This document shows positions 46,038 through 55,885 of a stretch of 64,000 nucleotides of DNA, one piece after another (position 1 is the stretch's first letter; each line of letters starts with the position of its first letter). The stretch lies in NCBI GenBank assembly GCA_020883125.1, contig JAHREW010000009.1, positions 62,001 through 126,000 of the forward strand, written 5' to 3'. The notes below the pieces were generated by a model, which did not search any database, was not told where the DNA came from, and worked only from the letters and a program-made list of their open reading frames with translations. Position numbers and translations under genes: made by a program. The DNA comes from Microcoleus sp. CAWBG506 (GTDB taxonomy: Bacteria; Cyanobacteriota; Cyanobacteriia; Cyanobacteriales; Microcoleaceae).

Positions 46038-47210
46038 TTACCTCGATATACCTGCAATTATATCTGAAAGGATCGGGGCCATTGTTTTAATGCTATATTT
46101 TTCTACGCATCTTTCCCTAGCTTTCATTCCTTGCAGATTTGCTTCTGTCAAATTTTGAAATATCCATTGAATTTTCTGGGAAATTTGAGCGGGAGAATTA
46201 GGCTCTACTAAATAACCCGTGCCACCTAAAATTTCAGGAATATCCCCCACTCGCGTAGACAACACAGGCTTAGCCATTGCCATCCCATCTGTCAACTTAA
46301 GGGGAAACTGAGCCACCGCTGTCAAAGTCTCTCGCTGAGGAACAACGACAATATGAGCCGCCGCTACAACTTCAGGCATCCTTTCCACTGGAAATTTTGG
46401 CAGTTTAATAATCCAACGCCCCCATTGTTGCATAAGTCGATCGTCATAATCATCATAAGGACTTCCGCCCACGATCGCTAACTTTAAATTAGGCTGATTT
46501 AACTGTTCCAGGGCCATCAAAACATCCTCAACGCCTTTATGAGGTCTCGGTGCACCGGGAAACATTAAAATTTTATACCCGGACAACCCGTAACGCCGTC
46601 TGCTTAATTCAGGATGGTATTTAGCGGGATCGAACATTTCAGTATCCTTACCATTAGGCAAATATACACCACCAAAACGTTGTTTTAAAAACTCCGTATC
46701 CACAGTGACAGCATCTGCACGGGAAACTAAAGTTTCCATCCACTTAACATACAGCGGATGATCTGGTTCTCTCAATTGACCATTTTTTTTTACAATATCT
46801 CGGTAAAGTTGTTTGAAATCAGGGCGATATTTCCATTCGTCTCCGCCGAACCAGCTCAGTTCCCAGTCGTCTATATCTAAAATTATAGGGCGGTGAGTCT
46901 CCAGTTTTTTGAGCAATGATAAACCAAAGCTGCTAGGTTTAGGTTTGACTGCATAAATAATATCCCCATCTATTTTTTTCAAAAGTTTTTGAGCGTTCAT
47001 CACAAAACCCGGATATTTGCTCCCCGGTATCGCATATACCGGGATGTTTTTAGGAGGAATTGCATATAATTCCTTACCAAACATAAATCCGACAATTTCT
47101 ACATCACAGTTAAGCTCAATCAGAACTTGAGCTAACAGAAAAGCACGAATTGCACCCCCTCCTGACAAATCGCTCGCTACTAACGAAACTTTCACTTGGT
47201 ATTTTTTCAA
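46038..47210 (-). CDS. Glycosyltransferase, GT4-like family
   Basis: A 390-residue GT-B protein. It begins KVSLVASDLSGGGAIRAFLL (acceptor domain glycine loop) and has the donor-side motifs YKILMFPGAPRPHKGVEDVL and AHIVVVPQRETLTAVAQFPL, then KLTDGMAMAKPVLSTRVGDI. The start overlaps the end of the methyltransferase gene by four bases (ATG within 47207-47210), so translation is coupled. Probably a polysaccharide-assembly enzyme; sugar unknown. Confidence 0.9.
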   Translation of the reverse strand: MKKYQVKVSLVASDLSGGGAIRAFLLAQVLIELNCDVEIVGFMFGKELYAIPPKNIPVYAIPGSKYPGFVMNAQKLLKKIDGDIIYAVKPKPSSFGLSLLKKLETHRPIILDIDDWELSWFGGDEWKYRPDFKQLYRDIVKKNGQLREPDHPLYVKWMETLVSRADAVTVDTEFLKQRFGGVYLPNGKDTEMFDPAKYHPELSRRRYGLSGYKILMFPGAPRPHKGVEDVLMALEQLNQPNLKLAIVGGSPYDDYDDRLMQQWGRWIIKLPKFPVERMPEVVAAAHIVVVPQRETLTAVAQFPLKLTDGMAMAKPVLSTRVGDIPEILGGTGYLVEPNSPAQISQKIQWIFQNLTEANLQGMKARERCVEKYSIKTMAPILSDIIAGISR

Positions 47211-48004
47211 AAAAGTTGTTTTATTTTGCCACTTAACCGAGATTTTGTCAAGGTTAGCAAAGCAAAAAAGACTTTTTTTACCGAAATTCTTGGATCTGTT
47301 AATCCTAGGGCATCTTTGACTTCTTGTCTTAATTTAGTTGCTTCTGAAGCTGTTCGCAAATAAAGGTATGGATGAATTAAGGCAAGCTGCAAAATGTTAG
47401 TTCTATCTGCCTCTTTTTGTAACATGGGATTAGTTGTTAAATATTCCTGTTTTGCAAATATCAGTATGTTCTGAGCATAGTACCATCGGACTCGATCGTT
47501 TTGCCATATTTTGTTTCTCACGCAGTCAATGGCTACATATCCTTGTGCTTGAAATAGTTTCGCCCAATATTCCGGCCACTGTTCGTTTATGTGGTTTGTT
47601 CCCCCTTGAAATGGTACTGCGGCCGAGAACAAAATTACTGGACCCAACTTCGCTAAAGAGTTCACAAATATCTGGGCGCACTCCGGGGCTATGTGCTCTG
47701 CTACTTCTAAGGAAACAACTAAATCAAATTTTTGCTCAATAGGTAAAGGCTGACTTAAATCTAATGTTAAAAATTTGTCAGCCGGAATTTCCAGCATTTT
47801 TGGGTCAACCCAAGCACCATCTATGCCCAAAATATCTTCAACGCCGAATTCTGTGAATGCTGACAACCAAGTTCCTGTCCCACAACCGACATCAATTACT
47901 CGTTGTGGCTGCACAAATTCCCAAATAATTGGAATGATTTCTCTGGCTGATTCTAGGGATGTTTTTTGCAAGTATTTGTAGAATTCTTGAGTATAATGTT
48001 GCAC
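47207..48004 (-). CDS. Class I SAM-dependent methyltransferase
   Basis: A 265-residue protein. The SAM-binding glycine motif is RVIDVGCGTGTWLSAFTEFG, with the acidic residue in ILGIDGAWVD and motif IV LVVSLEVAEHI. The fold is the methyltransferase-11/23 type used to methylate sugars or capping residues in glycan clusters. A C-terminal extension (about 195-265) is basic and helical. Overlaps the next gene by four bases, placing it in the glycan operon. Confidence 0.88.
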   Translation of the reverse strand: MQHYTQEFYKYLQKTSLESAREIIPIIWEFVQPQRVIDVGCGTGTWLSAFTEFGVEDILGIDGAWVDPKMLEIPADKFLTLDLSQPLPIEQKFDLVVSLEVAEHIAPECAQIFVNSLAKLGPVILFSAAVPFQGGTNHINEQWPEYWAKLFQAQGYVAIDCVRNKIWQNDRVRWYYAQNILIFAKQEYLTTNPMLQKEADRTNILQLALIHPYLYLRTASEATKLRQEVKDALGLTDPRISVKKVFFALLTLTKSRLSGKIKQLF

Positions 48005-48096
48005 AGCAGCTAGAGCTATCCTATTTCATTTGTTGTGAATAATATTTTTTTTTAATGAACCGCAGAGGGGGCTCTTGGCGCAGAGTTAGAGAAAGT

Positions 48097-48957
48097 CTAT
48101 TTTAAGCGCCAGGGATTGTTAATTTGATTTGGTAAAAATATTTTAGCAGTGCGATCGACTATGCTTGTAAATAGCGTTCTCGTCACATTCTTAGCGTACT
48201 GCGGGCGGTAAGGATAAGTACAGTGCATTACCTTAATCGGCTCGTCAATCCTATAAACTTCTTTCCATTTGTCCAAGTAATTGTAAACAGCCGACAAGGT
48301 TTTCATTTTCGGCTTGACAGATGCAATAGCAGCAGCAAAAGCGCCTTGGTCTTTTAACAATAGCACATCTTGATGGGCAACTACTAAATTGAAATATTTC
48401 TTAAAATACTTGAATAATTCCTGATTGTTACTGCTGTTGGTAAAGGCGATAAAGCCTCCATTATATTGAATACTATTTTCGTTGAGCGGTAGTCCTACTG
48501 ATTGCAGAGTTGAGAGAATAGGTTGCTTGACTCTTAATAAATTAGCAGCTTTGGCGATCGCCGGCTGTACATCTTCTGTCACCAACAACTCCACCTCATC
48601 AAGATAGTCAAAAACCTCAGCTATTGGCGACAACAAACAAATATCGCAGTCCATATAAATAGTCTTCTCAAAAGGAGATTGCTGATACAAACTCAGCTTA
48701 GCTTGTCGCGAGGCTAAAACAGGATTTTGGTGAGAAGGTGCAGGTTTCAATATGACATTTCCGAATATCTGAAGTAAAGGATATAAAAATCGCGGAACTC
48801 TATCTATTAAAACAATAATTGGTTCGGGGTGAAACTTCCTGACAGATGCCAAAAAATGAACGCAATCTTGAAAAGAATACAAACCAGTTAAAATAGTGAT
48901 AAAACCCTTAGCTTCTAATTTTTGTGAATTCATGGATTGATTTAAGCACTTTGGCAT
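48097..48957 (-). CDS. GT8-like nucleotide-sugar glycosyltransferase
   Basis: A 286-residue GT-A-like protein. The DxD metal/donor motif is in KTIYMDCDICLLSPIAEVFD, and NGGFIAFTNSSNNQELF and HQDVLLLKDQGAFAAA fit the GT8-type layout. The last ATG before the conserved part is at 48933 (MNSQKLEAKGFITILTG), which may be the real start. Donor and acceptor are unknown. In the glycan cluster. Confidence 0.75.
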   Translation of the reverse strand: MPKCLNQSMNSQKLEAKGFITILTGLYSFQDCVHFLASVRKFHPEPIIVLIDRVPRFLYPLLQIFGNVILKPAPSHQNPVLASRQAKLSLYQQSPFEKTIYMDCDICLLSPIAEVFDYLDEVELLVTEDVQPAIAKAANLLRVKQPILSTLQSVGLPLNENSIQYNGGFIAFTNSSNNQELFKYFKKYFNLVVAHQDVLLLKDQGAFAAAIASVKPKMKTLSAVYNYLDKWKEVYRIDEPIKVMHCTYPYRPQYAKNVTRTLFTSIVDRTAKIFLPNQINNPWRLK

Positions 48958-49067
48958 TTAAATTATATACTTATACCATTATAAAAAGAGTAGATATTTT
49001 TCGACGTCTTCCCTCTCGTTACCGCTTTCTCGAATTAACAGGGACTGGAGATGGGTAGCAGCTTACC

Positions 49068-50006
49068 TCAGTGCGTCCAATCCCAAAAACTCTCGCTCCA
49101 GTTATCTCGATAATGGAAAAGTCCTTGCCATTCATAAAAATGCACAAAATCCTTCAAATTAATTGTTTGACTGATATCTCTCATCATGTAAAGAGGTTTT
49201 TCGCCGTAAAACGAAGCCCACATACTATAACTGCTAGGTGGGCCTACAATATAGTCACACTTAGCCAAAGCATACATATCTTCGATTAAATGACCTTTGG
49301 CAAAAACGCAGTTAAAATCATCAAATAAACTAGGTTCTTGGTAAAAATTAGAGCAAATCAAAAAATTTACTTGCTTACTTTCAAATAGTTTTACTACTGA
49401 AGTCATGACTTCTAAATATTGCTCAGTTTTGTAAAAGTATCTCCCCTTTTGGTGCTGTTCGTAATCGCCTTGACGAATATGAACTCCGATGATTATATCC
49501 GCGTTATTTTTTACATTCAATATCAAACTATCTACATTAATTTTATATTGATGTAAGGGTGCAAAGTAGGCTCTAATTGGGTCAGCGTACTTGTGTAATT
49601 TTGGCAAATCTTCTACAAACCAGCCATCTCGAAATAGCCAGCCTTGAAAACAAATAGTAGAATTGTACTTGAGTGTGTCAGAATCCTGATAATTAACCCA
49701 ATTAAAAGGTTTTTCTCTGGTTATTCCTTGCGTTCTCCAAACTTTTTTATTATTTAAATATTTAATTAATTTATAATATTTATTTCTCATAAATTTGTTT
49801 GCTGACCATGTAAAATATGGAGGAGGATAACAACACAATAAATCGCGGGCTGTACCCACAAAAAATTCTGCATATTCCTCAAAAGCCGGATTGAGGACTG
49901 TTAAATTATGCTCGATCGCCACAGCGATGAAATTAGCAAAAAGTAGCAGTCTGTTCCCAAGTTGTCCCGATTTAGCAGATATGATTAGCATACTACTGAA
50001 ACCCAT
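49068..50006 (-). CDS. GT11-like (alpha-1,2-fucosyltransferase family) protein
   Basis: A 312-residue protein from the ATG at 50006 (MGFSSMLIISAKSGQLGNRL); a longer frame to 50051 runs into repeat DNA. The family motifs are GQLGNRLLLFA near the N-terminus, IIGVHIRQGDY (the HxRxGDY GDP-fucose site) and DMYALAKCDYIVGPPSSYSM, followed by WASFYGEKP. It should transfer fucose from GDP-fucose; specificity is inferred. With the GT10 gene it gives the cluster two fucosyltransferase-like enzymes, though no GDP-fucose synthesis genes (gmd, fcl) are in the window. Confidence 0.82.
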   Translation of the reverse strand: MGFSSMLIISAKSGQLGNRLLLFANFIAVAIEHNLTVLNPAFEEYAEFFVGTARDLLCCYPPPYFTWSANKFMRNKYYKLIKYLNNKKVWRTQGITREKPFNWVNYQDSDTLKYNSTICFQGWLFRDGWFVEDLPKLHKYADPIRAYFAPLHQYKINVDSLILNVKNNADIIIGVHIRQGDYEQHQKGRYFYKTEQYLEVMTSVVKLFESKQVNFLICSNFYQEPSLFDDFNCVFAKGHLIEDMYALAKCDYIVGPPSSYSMWASFYGEKPLYMMRDISQTINLKDFVHFYEWQGLFHYRDNWSESFWDWTH

Positions 50007-50184
50007 GATAAATCTCGCTTGTAGTAGATGGGGAGGGTGGGTGGGCACCATCCACTACGCCTACAAAATCATCATTCTCTGGTAGGGGATGCCCCAATCC
50101 CTGAGAATGAAATCGCCGTGCCCCAAGGGTAAAAAAACGGGGAATCTGAGCGATTTGGTCCCCGATTATTTAAGTAATGCTTGC

Positions 50185-51183
50185 CTAGGAGTGGCGTTTT
50201 TGGTGCCATTGCCAAGCATGGGATATAATATCCTTAATATGTGGATATTCAGGAGACCAACCTAGTGTTTTAATGGCTTTCTCGCTGCTACCCACTAAAG
50301 CAGGAGGGTCTCCCGGACGTCGATCGCACTCAACAGTCTTAATCTCTTTTCCCGTCACTTCCATCGCCGCTTCTATCACCTCTTTTACGGAAAAACCGCC
50401 GCCGTTGCCTAAATTAAAGACATCGGATTTTCCACCATTTAACAAATATTCTAATCCTAAAAGATGAGCAGATGCTAAATCGTTTACATGAATGTAATCT
50501 CGAATGCAAGTACCGTCAGGAGTATCATAATCTGTACCAAAAATTGAAATAGAATCTCGCTGGCCCAAAGCAGTCAACAACACCAGCGGAATCAGGTGAG
50601 TTTCTGGGTTGTGATCTTCTCCCAACAACCCACTAGGATCGGCACCGGCAGCATTAAAATAGCGGAAACAAACAGACTTGAAATTGTAAGCAGTATCAAA
50701 ATCTGATAAGATCTGTTCTACCATTAACTTAGTAGTACCGTAGGGGTTGATCGGATGCTGTGGGTGGTCTTCTGTGAGGGGAATTTTCTGGGGTACTCCG
50801 TAAGTAGCGCAGGTAGAAGAAAATACAATTTTTTTCACCCCAGCAGCGATCATGGCTTCTAAAAGAGTAATAGTACCGATGACATTGTTACGGTAATATT
50901 TAGCTGGGTCAGTCACGGACTCGCCCACATAAGCATAGGCAGAAAAGTGCATGACGGCAGCAATATTGTGAGTGGCAAATATTTTGTCTAATAAAGCGCG
51001 ATCGTTGGTATCTCCTACCACTAATTCAACCTTTAATACCTGCTCTACTAAATCAATATGACCGTAAACTAAATTATCCAAAATTAACACGTTGTAACCT
51101 GCGCGTTTTAGTGCCAATACGGCGTGAGAACCAATATATCCAGCTCCCCCGGTGACTAAAATAGTTCCTTGGTCTACACTCAT
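50185..51183 (-). CDS. galE: UDP-glucose 4-epimerase
   Basis: A 332-residue extended-SDR enzyme that interconverts UDP-glucose and UDP-galactose using bound NAD. Visible: VTGGAGYIGSHAVLALKRAG (NAD loop), FSSTCATYGVPQKIPLTEDH, the catalytic YxxxK in NPYGTTKLMVEQ, and GTCIRDYIHVNDLASAHL. Full length. It is the first gene of the minus-strand glycan cluster and supplies a sugar donor. Confidence 0.96.
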   Translation of the reverse strand: MSVDQGTILVTGGAGYIGSHAVLALKRAGYNVLILDNLVYGHIDLVEQVLKVELVVGDTNDRALLDKIFATHNIAAVMHFSAYAYVGESVTDPAKYYRNNVIGTITLLEAMIAAGVKKIVFSSTCATYGVPQKIPLTEDHPQHPINPYGTTKLMVEQILSDFDTAYNFKSVCFRYFNAAGADPSGLLGEDHNPETHLIPLVLLTALGQRDSISIFGTDYDTPDGTCIRDYIHVNDLASAHLLGLEYLLNGGKSDVFNLGNGGGFSVKEVIEAAMEVTGKEIKTVECDRRPGDPPALVGSSEKAIKTLGWSPEYPHIKDIISHAWQWHQKRHS

Positions 51184-51243
51184 TTTTTTCTGCCTTTTGT
51201 GTTTTACTACCTATATTGATTATATGATGAATTTACAACAAGC

Positions 51244-51447
51244 TTAATCAATAAACTTGAGGCGGCCAATTTGAATGTAATCAAATATTCGATTTATTTG
51301 ATATCGTTCGTCTTCCGACATTTTCTCGTTGGACAGGATGGCAGAAGTTAATATTAAATGTTCCCGGCGGGCGATCTTGCCCGATGCTAAAATGCGATCG
51401 ACCATTTGAGTGAGTGTTAAGTTGGATTTGTTCTGAGATGTTCGCAT
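51244..51447 (-). CDS. Small conserved-looking protein, unknown
   Basis: A 67-residue soluble protein: LTLTQMVDRILASGKIARRE, then HLILTSAILSNEKMSEDERY and QINRIFDYIQIGRLKFID. It is predicted helical, with charged residues. Codon use is gene-like and the length and form fit small cyanobacterial proteins of unknown function. No function can be assigned. It lies upstream of galE on the same strand. Confidence 0.7.
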   Translation of the reverse strand: MRTSQNKSNLTLTQMVDRILASGKIARREHLILTSAILSNEKMSEDERYQINRIFDYIQIGRLKFID

Positions 51448-51456
51448 ACTGTTATG

Positions 51457-51512
51457 AAGGAAGATGGAAGATGGAAGGTGGAAGATGGAAGATGGAAGAT
51501 GGAAGATGGAAG
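51457..51512. repeat. GGAAGAT tandem heptamers
   Basis: About eight consecutive heptamers of GGAAGAT with one GGAAGGT variant, between two divergent genes. Confidence 0.85.
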
Positions 51513-51628
51513 CAGTTACCCCCCCTTGGGGGAAATTCAGGAAGAAGGAAGGAAAAAATTAACTATTCCGATGCCCGATGCTTCATGCCCTATGCCCAAG
51601 ACTAACTAATTTATTGGAGAAACGCTAT

Positions 51629-52402
51629 ATGCAAGTTTATCGACTTCCGGTACTGTCGGATAATTACATTTTTTTGCTGTACGATCGCGATCGCAATCTA
51701 GCAGCAGTCATCGATCCAGCCCAAGCCCACCCTGTCTTGCAGCAACTCCAAGCACTGGGAGCCGAATTAACCAAAATTTTGATTACCCACCACCACAACG
51801 ATCATATAGGTGGCAACATGGAACTGATCGATCGCTTCCCCCAAGTTAAAGTCTACGGTGGCGCAGAAGACAGGGGCAGAATTCCGGGACAGCAAATCTT
51901 TTTACAAGGGGGCGATCGAGTTTCTTTCGCAGACAGAACCGCCTCCATCTTATTCCTACCCGGACACACAAAAGCCCACATCGCCTACTATTTCCCGCCC
52001 AACAACCCAGCCGAAACCGGGGAATTGTTCTGCGGTGACACCCTATTTGGCGGAGGCTGTGGCCGACTCAAAGAAGGTACTCCCAGTCAGATGGTAGCTT
52101 CGCTGGAACAACTGCGAAACCTGCCAGATAATACTAGAGTCTGGTGCGCCCACGAATACACCCTCAATAATCTGCAATTTGCCCTGACTGTAGATAGTGA
52201 CAATCTAGATTTACAGAAGCGTTTCGCCGAAGTCAAGGCCGCCCGCAGTCGTAATCAAGCCACGATACCATCATCGATCGCACTCGAAAAAAGCACCAAC
52301 CCATTCTTGCGCTGGGATCATCCTAGTCTCCAATTAGCCACCAACAGCCAGGATTCCGTGCAAACCTTCGCCCGCTTGCGGGGTATGAAAGAGCGATTTT
52401 GA
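51629..52402 (+). CDS. gloB: Hydroxyacylglutathione hydrolase (glyoxalase II)
   Basis: A 257-residue metallo-beta-lactamase-fold enzyme that hydrolyses S-lactoylglutathione in methylglyoxal detoxification. The dinuclear metal motif is [12 protein letters not shown]; further ligands are in [29 protein letters not shown] and [14 protein letters not shown]. The ATG at 51629 ([17 protein letters not shown]) matches the family start and follows a TTGGAGAA ribosome-binding site; the frame extends upstream to 51578 without conserved sequence. Confidence 0.95.
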   Translation: MQVYRLPVLSDNYIFLLYDRDRNLAAVIDPAQAHPVLQQLQALGAELTKILITHHHNDHIGGNMELIDRFPQVKVYGGAEDRGRIPGQQIFLQGGDRVSFADRTASILFLPGHTKAHIAYYFPPNNPAETGELFCGDTLFGGGCGRLKEGTPSQMVASLEQLRNLPDNTRVWCAHEYTLNNLQFALTVDSDNLDLQKRFAEVKAARSRNQATIPSSIALEKSTNPFLRWDHPSLQLATNSQDSVQTFARLRGMKERF

Positions 52403-52499
52403 GTATGGGCGTCCTGTTTGCTTTTTCCTTCCTGGTTGCGATCGCCACTCAGACTTCGGTATTATAGAATGTTCGAGTTAAAAACCACTAGCAACGATC

Positions 52500-52958
52500 A
52501 TGGCCAAGCGCGTCCAATTAGTTTTAAACAAAGATGTCAGCAAGCTGGGTAAAGCTGGCGACGTCGTAGAAGTAGCCCCCGGTTACGCCCGCAACTACCT
52601 AGTACCCCAAGGCATGGGATTTCGCGCCACTCCGGGCATTCTCAAGCAAGCAGAACGTCGCAGAGAAACAGAAAGACTCCGCCAGCTAGAGCTCAAGCAG
52701 CAAGCTGAAGTCCGCAAAACAGCCTTGGAAGCAGCAGGCCCCTTCATCATCTCCAAGCAAGTCGGCGAAGGAAACGCTATTTTTGGTACTGTCACCAACC
52801 AAGAAGTAGCAGAACTGATTTTCAACTCTACCAGTCAAGAAGTCGATCGCCGTGGCATCTCCCTGCCGGAAATTCGCGAAACTGGTACTTATAAAGCTGA
52901 AATCAAATTACACGCAGAAGTTACCGCAGAAGTTGAAATTCAAGTTATTCCTATGTAA
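52500..52958 (+). CDS. rplI: 50S ribosomal protein L9
   Basis: A 152-residue L9: [20 protein letters not shown] and [20 protein letters not shown] at the N-terminus, a long connecting helix (about 45-75), and a C-terminal domain with [16 protein letters not shown] and [20 protein letters not shown]. It binds 23S rRNA near L1. It precedes dnaB, the usual bacterial neighbour, on the same strand. Confidence 0.98.
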   Translation: MAKRVQLVLNKDVSKLGKAGDVVEVAPGYARNYLVPQGMGFRATPGILKQAERRRETERLRQLELKQQAEVRKTALEAAGPFIISKQVGEGNAIFGTVTNQEVAELIFNSTSQEVDRRGISLPEIRETGTYKAEIKLHAEVTAEVEIQVIPM

Positions 52959-53035
52959 TTGGGTATTGGGCATTGGGCAACCCCCCCTACCCCCCCTAGG
53001 GGGGATGAGGGATGGCATGGGGCATTGGCAGCCCC

Positions 53036-53093
53036 AAGCTAGTAACCAATAACCGATTCCCGATTCCCGATTCCCGATTTCCAATTCCCTATA
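53036..53093. repeat. CGATTCC tandem heptamers
   Basis: AACCGATTCCCGATTCCCGA-type repeats of the unit CGATTCC lie in the spacer between rplI and dnaB. Confidence 0.75.
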
Positions 53094-53097
53094 ACTC

Positions 53098-55713
53098 ATG
53101 AGCGACTTGATGCCAACAAATGTAGAGGCAGAAGAAGCAATTCTGGGCGGGATTTTAATTGACCCCGAAGCTATTTCCCGAATTGCTGAACTTTTGCGTC
53201 CTGAATTTTTTGCCATCAGCGCTCATCAAGTCATTTATCGATCGGCTTTAGACTTGTTTTTTCAAGGTCAGCCTACGGATTTAATGACAGTTACTACTCG
53301 ATTAGCCGATCGCAATCAGTTAGAACAAATAGGAGGACAAAGCAAACTAGCACAATTAGTCGATCGCACCGTTTCTGCTGTCAACATCGACCAATATGCC
53401 GTCTTAGTAGAAGACAAATACCAGCGACGGAAATTAATCGAAGCAGGTAACAATATCGTACAATTAGGTTATGAGACCGCCACACCTTTAGAAACAGTTT
53501 TAGACCGCGCCGAACAACAAATTTTTAGCATAACTCAAGAACGTCCCCAACAAGATTTAGTATCCATCGGCGAAACCCTAAATCAGACATTTCAAGACAT
53601 CGAAAATCGGAATGAAGGACTCACACTTCCCGGTATTCCCTGCGGTTTTTATGACTTAGATGCTATGACAGGAGGCTTTCAGCGATCGGATTTAATCATC
53701 GTTGCTGGGCGTCCGGCCATGGGCAAAACAGCCTTTTGTACCAACATCGCCCACCACATCGCCGCCGGGCCACAAAAATTGCCGGTTGCCATTTTTAGCC
53801 TAGAAATGTCAAAAGAACAGCTAGTGCAGCGCATTTTGTCCGGTGAAGCTAGAATAGAAAGTAATCGATTGCGATCGGGCAGAATTAGTCAAAACGAATG
53901 GGAACCCATCAGTACAGCTATTGGCCGCCTCTCAGAATTGCCACTATTTATTGATGACACTCCCAATATTACCGTTACCGAAATTCGCTCAAAAGCCCGC
54001 CGCCTCCAAGCAGAACAAGGCGGAACTCTAGGATTAATCCTGCTAGATTACCTCCAATTAATGGAAGGTAGCAGCGACAATCGCGTCCAAGAACTATCTC
54101 GAATTACCCGAAGTCTCAAGGGTTTAGCCCGCGAACTAGCTGTACCAATTATTGCTTTATCTCAGTTGAGTCGAGGTGTAGAAGCGCGGACAAATAAGCG
54201 GCCGATGATGTCTGATTTGCGGGAAAGTGGTTGCTTAACAGGTGATAGTTTAGTTACCCTAGCCGACAGTGGATTAGAAGTTCCGATTGGTGATTTAGTC
54301 GGCAAATCTGGCTTTGGTGTTTGGGGACTAAACTCAGATACTCTGAAACAGGAAAGAGGGATGGTAACTAATGCTTTTTGTACAGGAGTAAAGCCTGTCT
54401 GGCAGATGACAACTAGCTTGGGAAATTCGATTAAAGCAACAGGTAATCATAAGTTCTTTTCATCAGATGGTTGGAAGCGTTTAGATGAATTTAAAATAGG
54501 CGACAGGATTGGTATACCTCGTTCGATTCCTTGTGCAGAAGTGCAGACAATGGGTAATGCTGAATTAGGTTTACTAGGACATTTAATTGGTGATGGTTGT
54601 ACTTTACCCCGACATAGTATTCAGTACACGACGCGAGAATTAGATTTAGCTGAATTAGTTGCACATTTGGCTAGAGAAGTATTTGGTGATGAAATTAATC
54701 CCCGCATTAAACGCGAACGCAACTGGTATCAAGTTTATCTTCCTGCTAGTTATCATCTTGCTCGCAATATGAAAAATCCGATTACTAAATGGCTCGAACA
54801 ATTAGAAGTCTTTGGTTTACGTTCCCATGAAAAATTTATTCCCAGTTTAGTATTTACCCAGCCACAAGAATCCATCGCTCTTTTCCTTCGACACCTATGG
54901 ACAACTGATGGTTGTATCAAACCGACTAAAGGGAAGAAATGTCTTTATCCAGCTATTTATTATGCCTCTAGTAGCGAGAAGTTAGCTAGAGGAGTCCGTT
55001 CTCTGTTGCTTAGATTGAACATCAATGCGGCTGTCAGAGTTATTTCTCAAGGTAAAAAAGGGCGCGTACAATATCAAGTTTGGTTAGGAGGGAAATCAGA
55101 CATAGAAATATTTGCGAATGTAATTGGTGCAGTTGGTAACTATAAAAAATCTAGTTTGGAAGAGGTGAAAGTATATCTAAATAATGCTAATAGTGGGAAG
55201 ACAAATCGGGATTTAATTCCGAATGAACTTTGGCGAACTCAAGTCAATCTTGCTCAAAAACGCCTTGGTTTAACCGTCAAACAGATGCAAGATTGTTTAG
55301 GTATGCGTTATTCAGCCACAACAGATTACAAATGTGATATTGGTCGAGAACGCGCACATCAGTTGGGGAATATTTTGGATGCTGAAGAAATCTTTAAGCT
55401 AGCTGTTAGCGATATTTATTGGGATCAGGTGAAAAAAATTGATTTTTGTGGCGAAGAAATGGTTTATGATATAACAGTCGAAAATATTGAAAGCTTTGCT
55501 ACACAAGGTTTGTACGCCCATAATTCCATAGAGCAAGACGCCGACTTAGTAATTATGTTGTACCGTGATGAATATTATAATCCAGATACCCCCGATCGCG
55601 GCATTGCAGAAGTCATTATTACCAAACACAGAAACGGCCCTACAGGTGTGATTAAATTATTATTTGATGGTCAGGTAACAAAATTCTTAAATCTGCAAGC
55701 AAGACGGAGTTAA
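53098..55713 (+). CDS. dnaB: Replicative DNA helicase DnaB with intein
   Basis: An 871-residue precursor. After intein removal the helicase is 440 residues, normal for DnaB. The N-terminal domain starts LMPTNVEAEEAILGGILIDP; the RecA-like ATPase has Walker A IIVAGRPAMGKTAFCTNIAH, followed by VAIFSLEMSKEQLVQRILSG and LILLDYLQLMEG. The intein interrupts the conserved SDLRESG / SIEQDADLV junction, the same site as in other cyanobacterial DnaB inteins. DnaB is the hexameric replication-fork helicase. The adjacent rplI is a common neighbour. Confidence 0.97.
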   Translation: MSDLMPTNVEAEEAILGGILIDPEAISRIAELLRPEFFAISAHQVIYRSALDLFFQGQPTDLMTVTTRLADRNQLEQIGGQSKLAQLVDRTVSAVNIDQYAVLVEDKYQRRKLIEAGNNIVQLGYETATPLETVLDRAEQQIFSITQERPQQDLVSIGETLNQTFQDIENRNEGLTLPGIPCGFYDLDAMTGGFQRSDLIIVAGRPAMGKTAFCTNIAHHIAAGPQKLPVAIFSLEMSKEQLVQRILSGEARIESNRLRSGRISQNEWEPISTAIGRLSELPLFIDDTPNITVTEIRSKARRLQAEQGGTLGLILLDYLQLMEGSSDNRVQELSRITRSLKGLARELAVPIIALSQLSRGVEARTNKRPMMSDLRESGCLTGDSLVTLADSGLEVPIGDLVGKSGFGVWGLNSDTLKQERGMVTNAFCTGVKPVWQMTTSLGNSIKATGNHKFFSSDGWKRLDEFKIGDRIGIPRSIPCAEVQTMGNAELGLLGHLIGDGCTLPRHSIQYTTRELDLAELVAHLAREVFGDEINPRIKRERNWYQVYLPASYHLARNMKNPITKWLEQLEVFGLRSHEKFIPSLVFTQPQESIALFLRHLWTTDGCIKPTKGKKCLYPAIYYASSSEKLARGVRSLLLRLNINAAVRVISQGKKGRVQYQVWLGGKSDIEIFANVIGAVGNYKKSSLEEVKVYLNNANSGKTNRDLIPNELWRTQVNLAQKRLGLTVKQMQDCLGMRYSATTDYKCDIGRERAHQLGNILDAEEIFKLAVSDIYWDQVKKIDFCGEEMVYDITVENIESFATQGLYAHNSIEQDADLVIMLYRDEYYNPDTPDRGIAEVIITKHRNGPTGVIKLLFDGQVTKFLNLQARRS
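54232..55524 (+). mobile_element. DnaB intein with LAGLIDADG homing endonuclease
   Basis: A 431-residue in-frame intein. It starts at Cys379 (CLTGDSLVTLADSG) right after SDLRESG and ends in LYAHN before Ser of SIEQDAD, so splicing would use Cys1, terminal Asn and Ser+1. The block-B His is in ATGNHKFFSSDGW. Two LAGLIDADG-type motifs are present, LGHLIGDGCTL and LRHLWTTDGCIKP, each with its acidic residue, so the homing endonuclease may still be active. The C-terminal block reads VYDITVENIESFATQGLYAH. Confidence 0.95.
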
Positions 55714-55757
55714 TCGCAACTTATAGCCTTGGGAGTGAAAGATGAGGTAAGATCGAG

Positions 55758-55845
55758 AATTGGTAATAAGTAATTGGTAATAGGTAATTAGTAATGCCCT
55801 ATACCCTATGCCCCATTACCCATTACCCATTACCAATTACCTCAC
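55758..55845. repeat. TAATTGG/CCCATTA tandem repeats, head to head
   Basis: Direct GGTAATAAGTAATT-type units followed by inverse CCATTACCCATTACCAATTA units downstream of dnaB. The two halves can pair. Confidence 0.7.
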
Positions 55846-55885
55846 CTAACTGAGAAAAGTTTTAGGTTGAATTAGATACAGCTAC

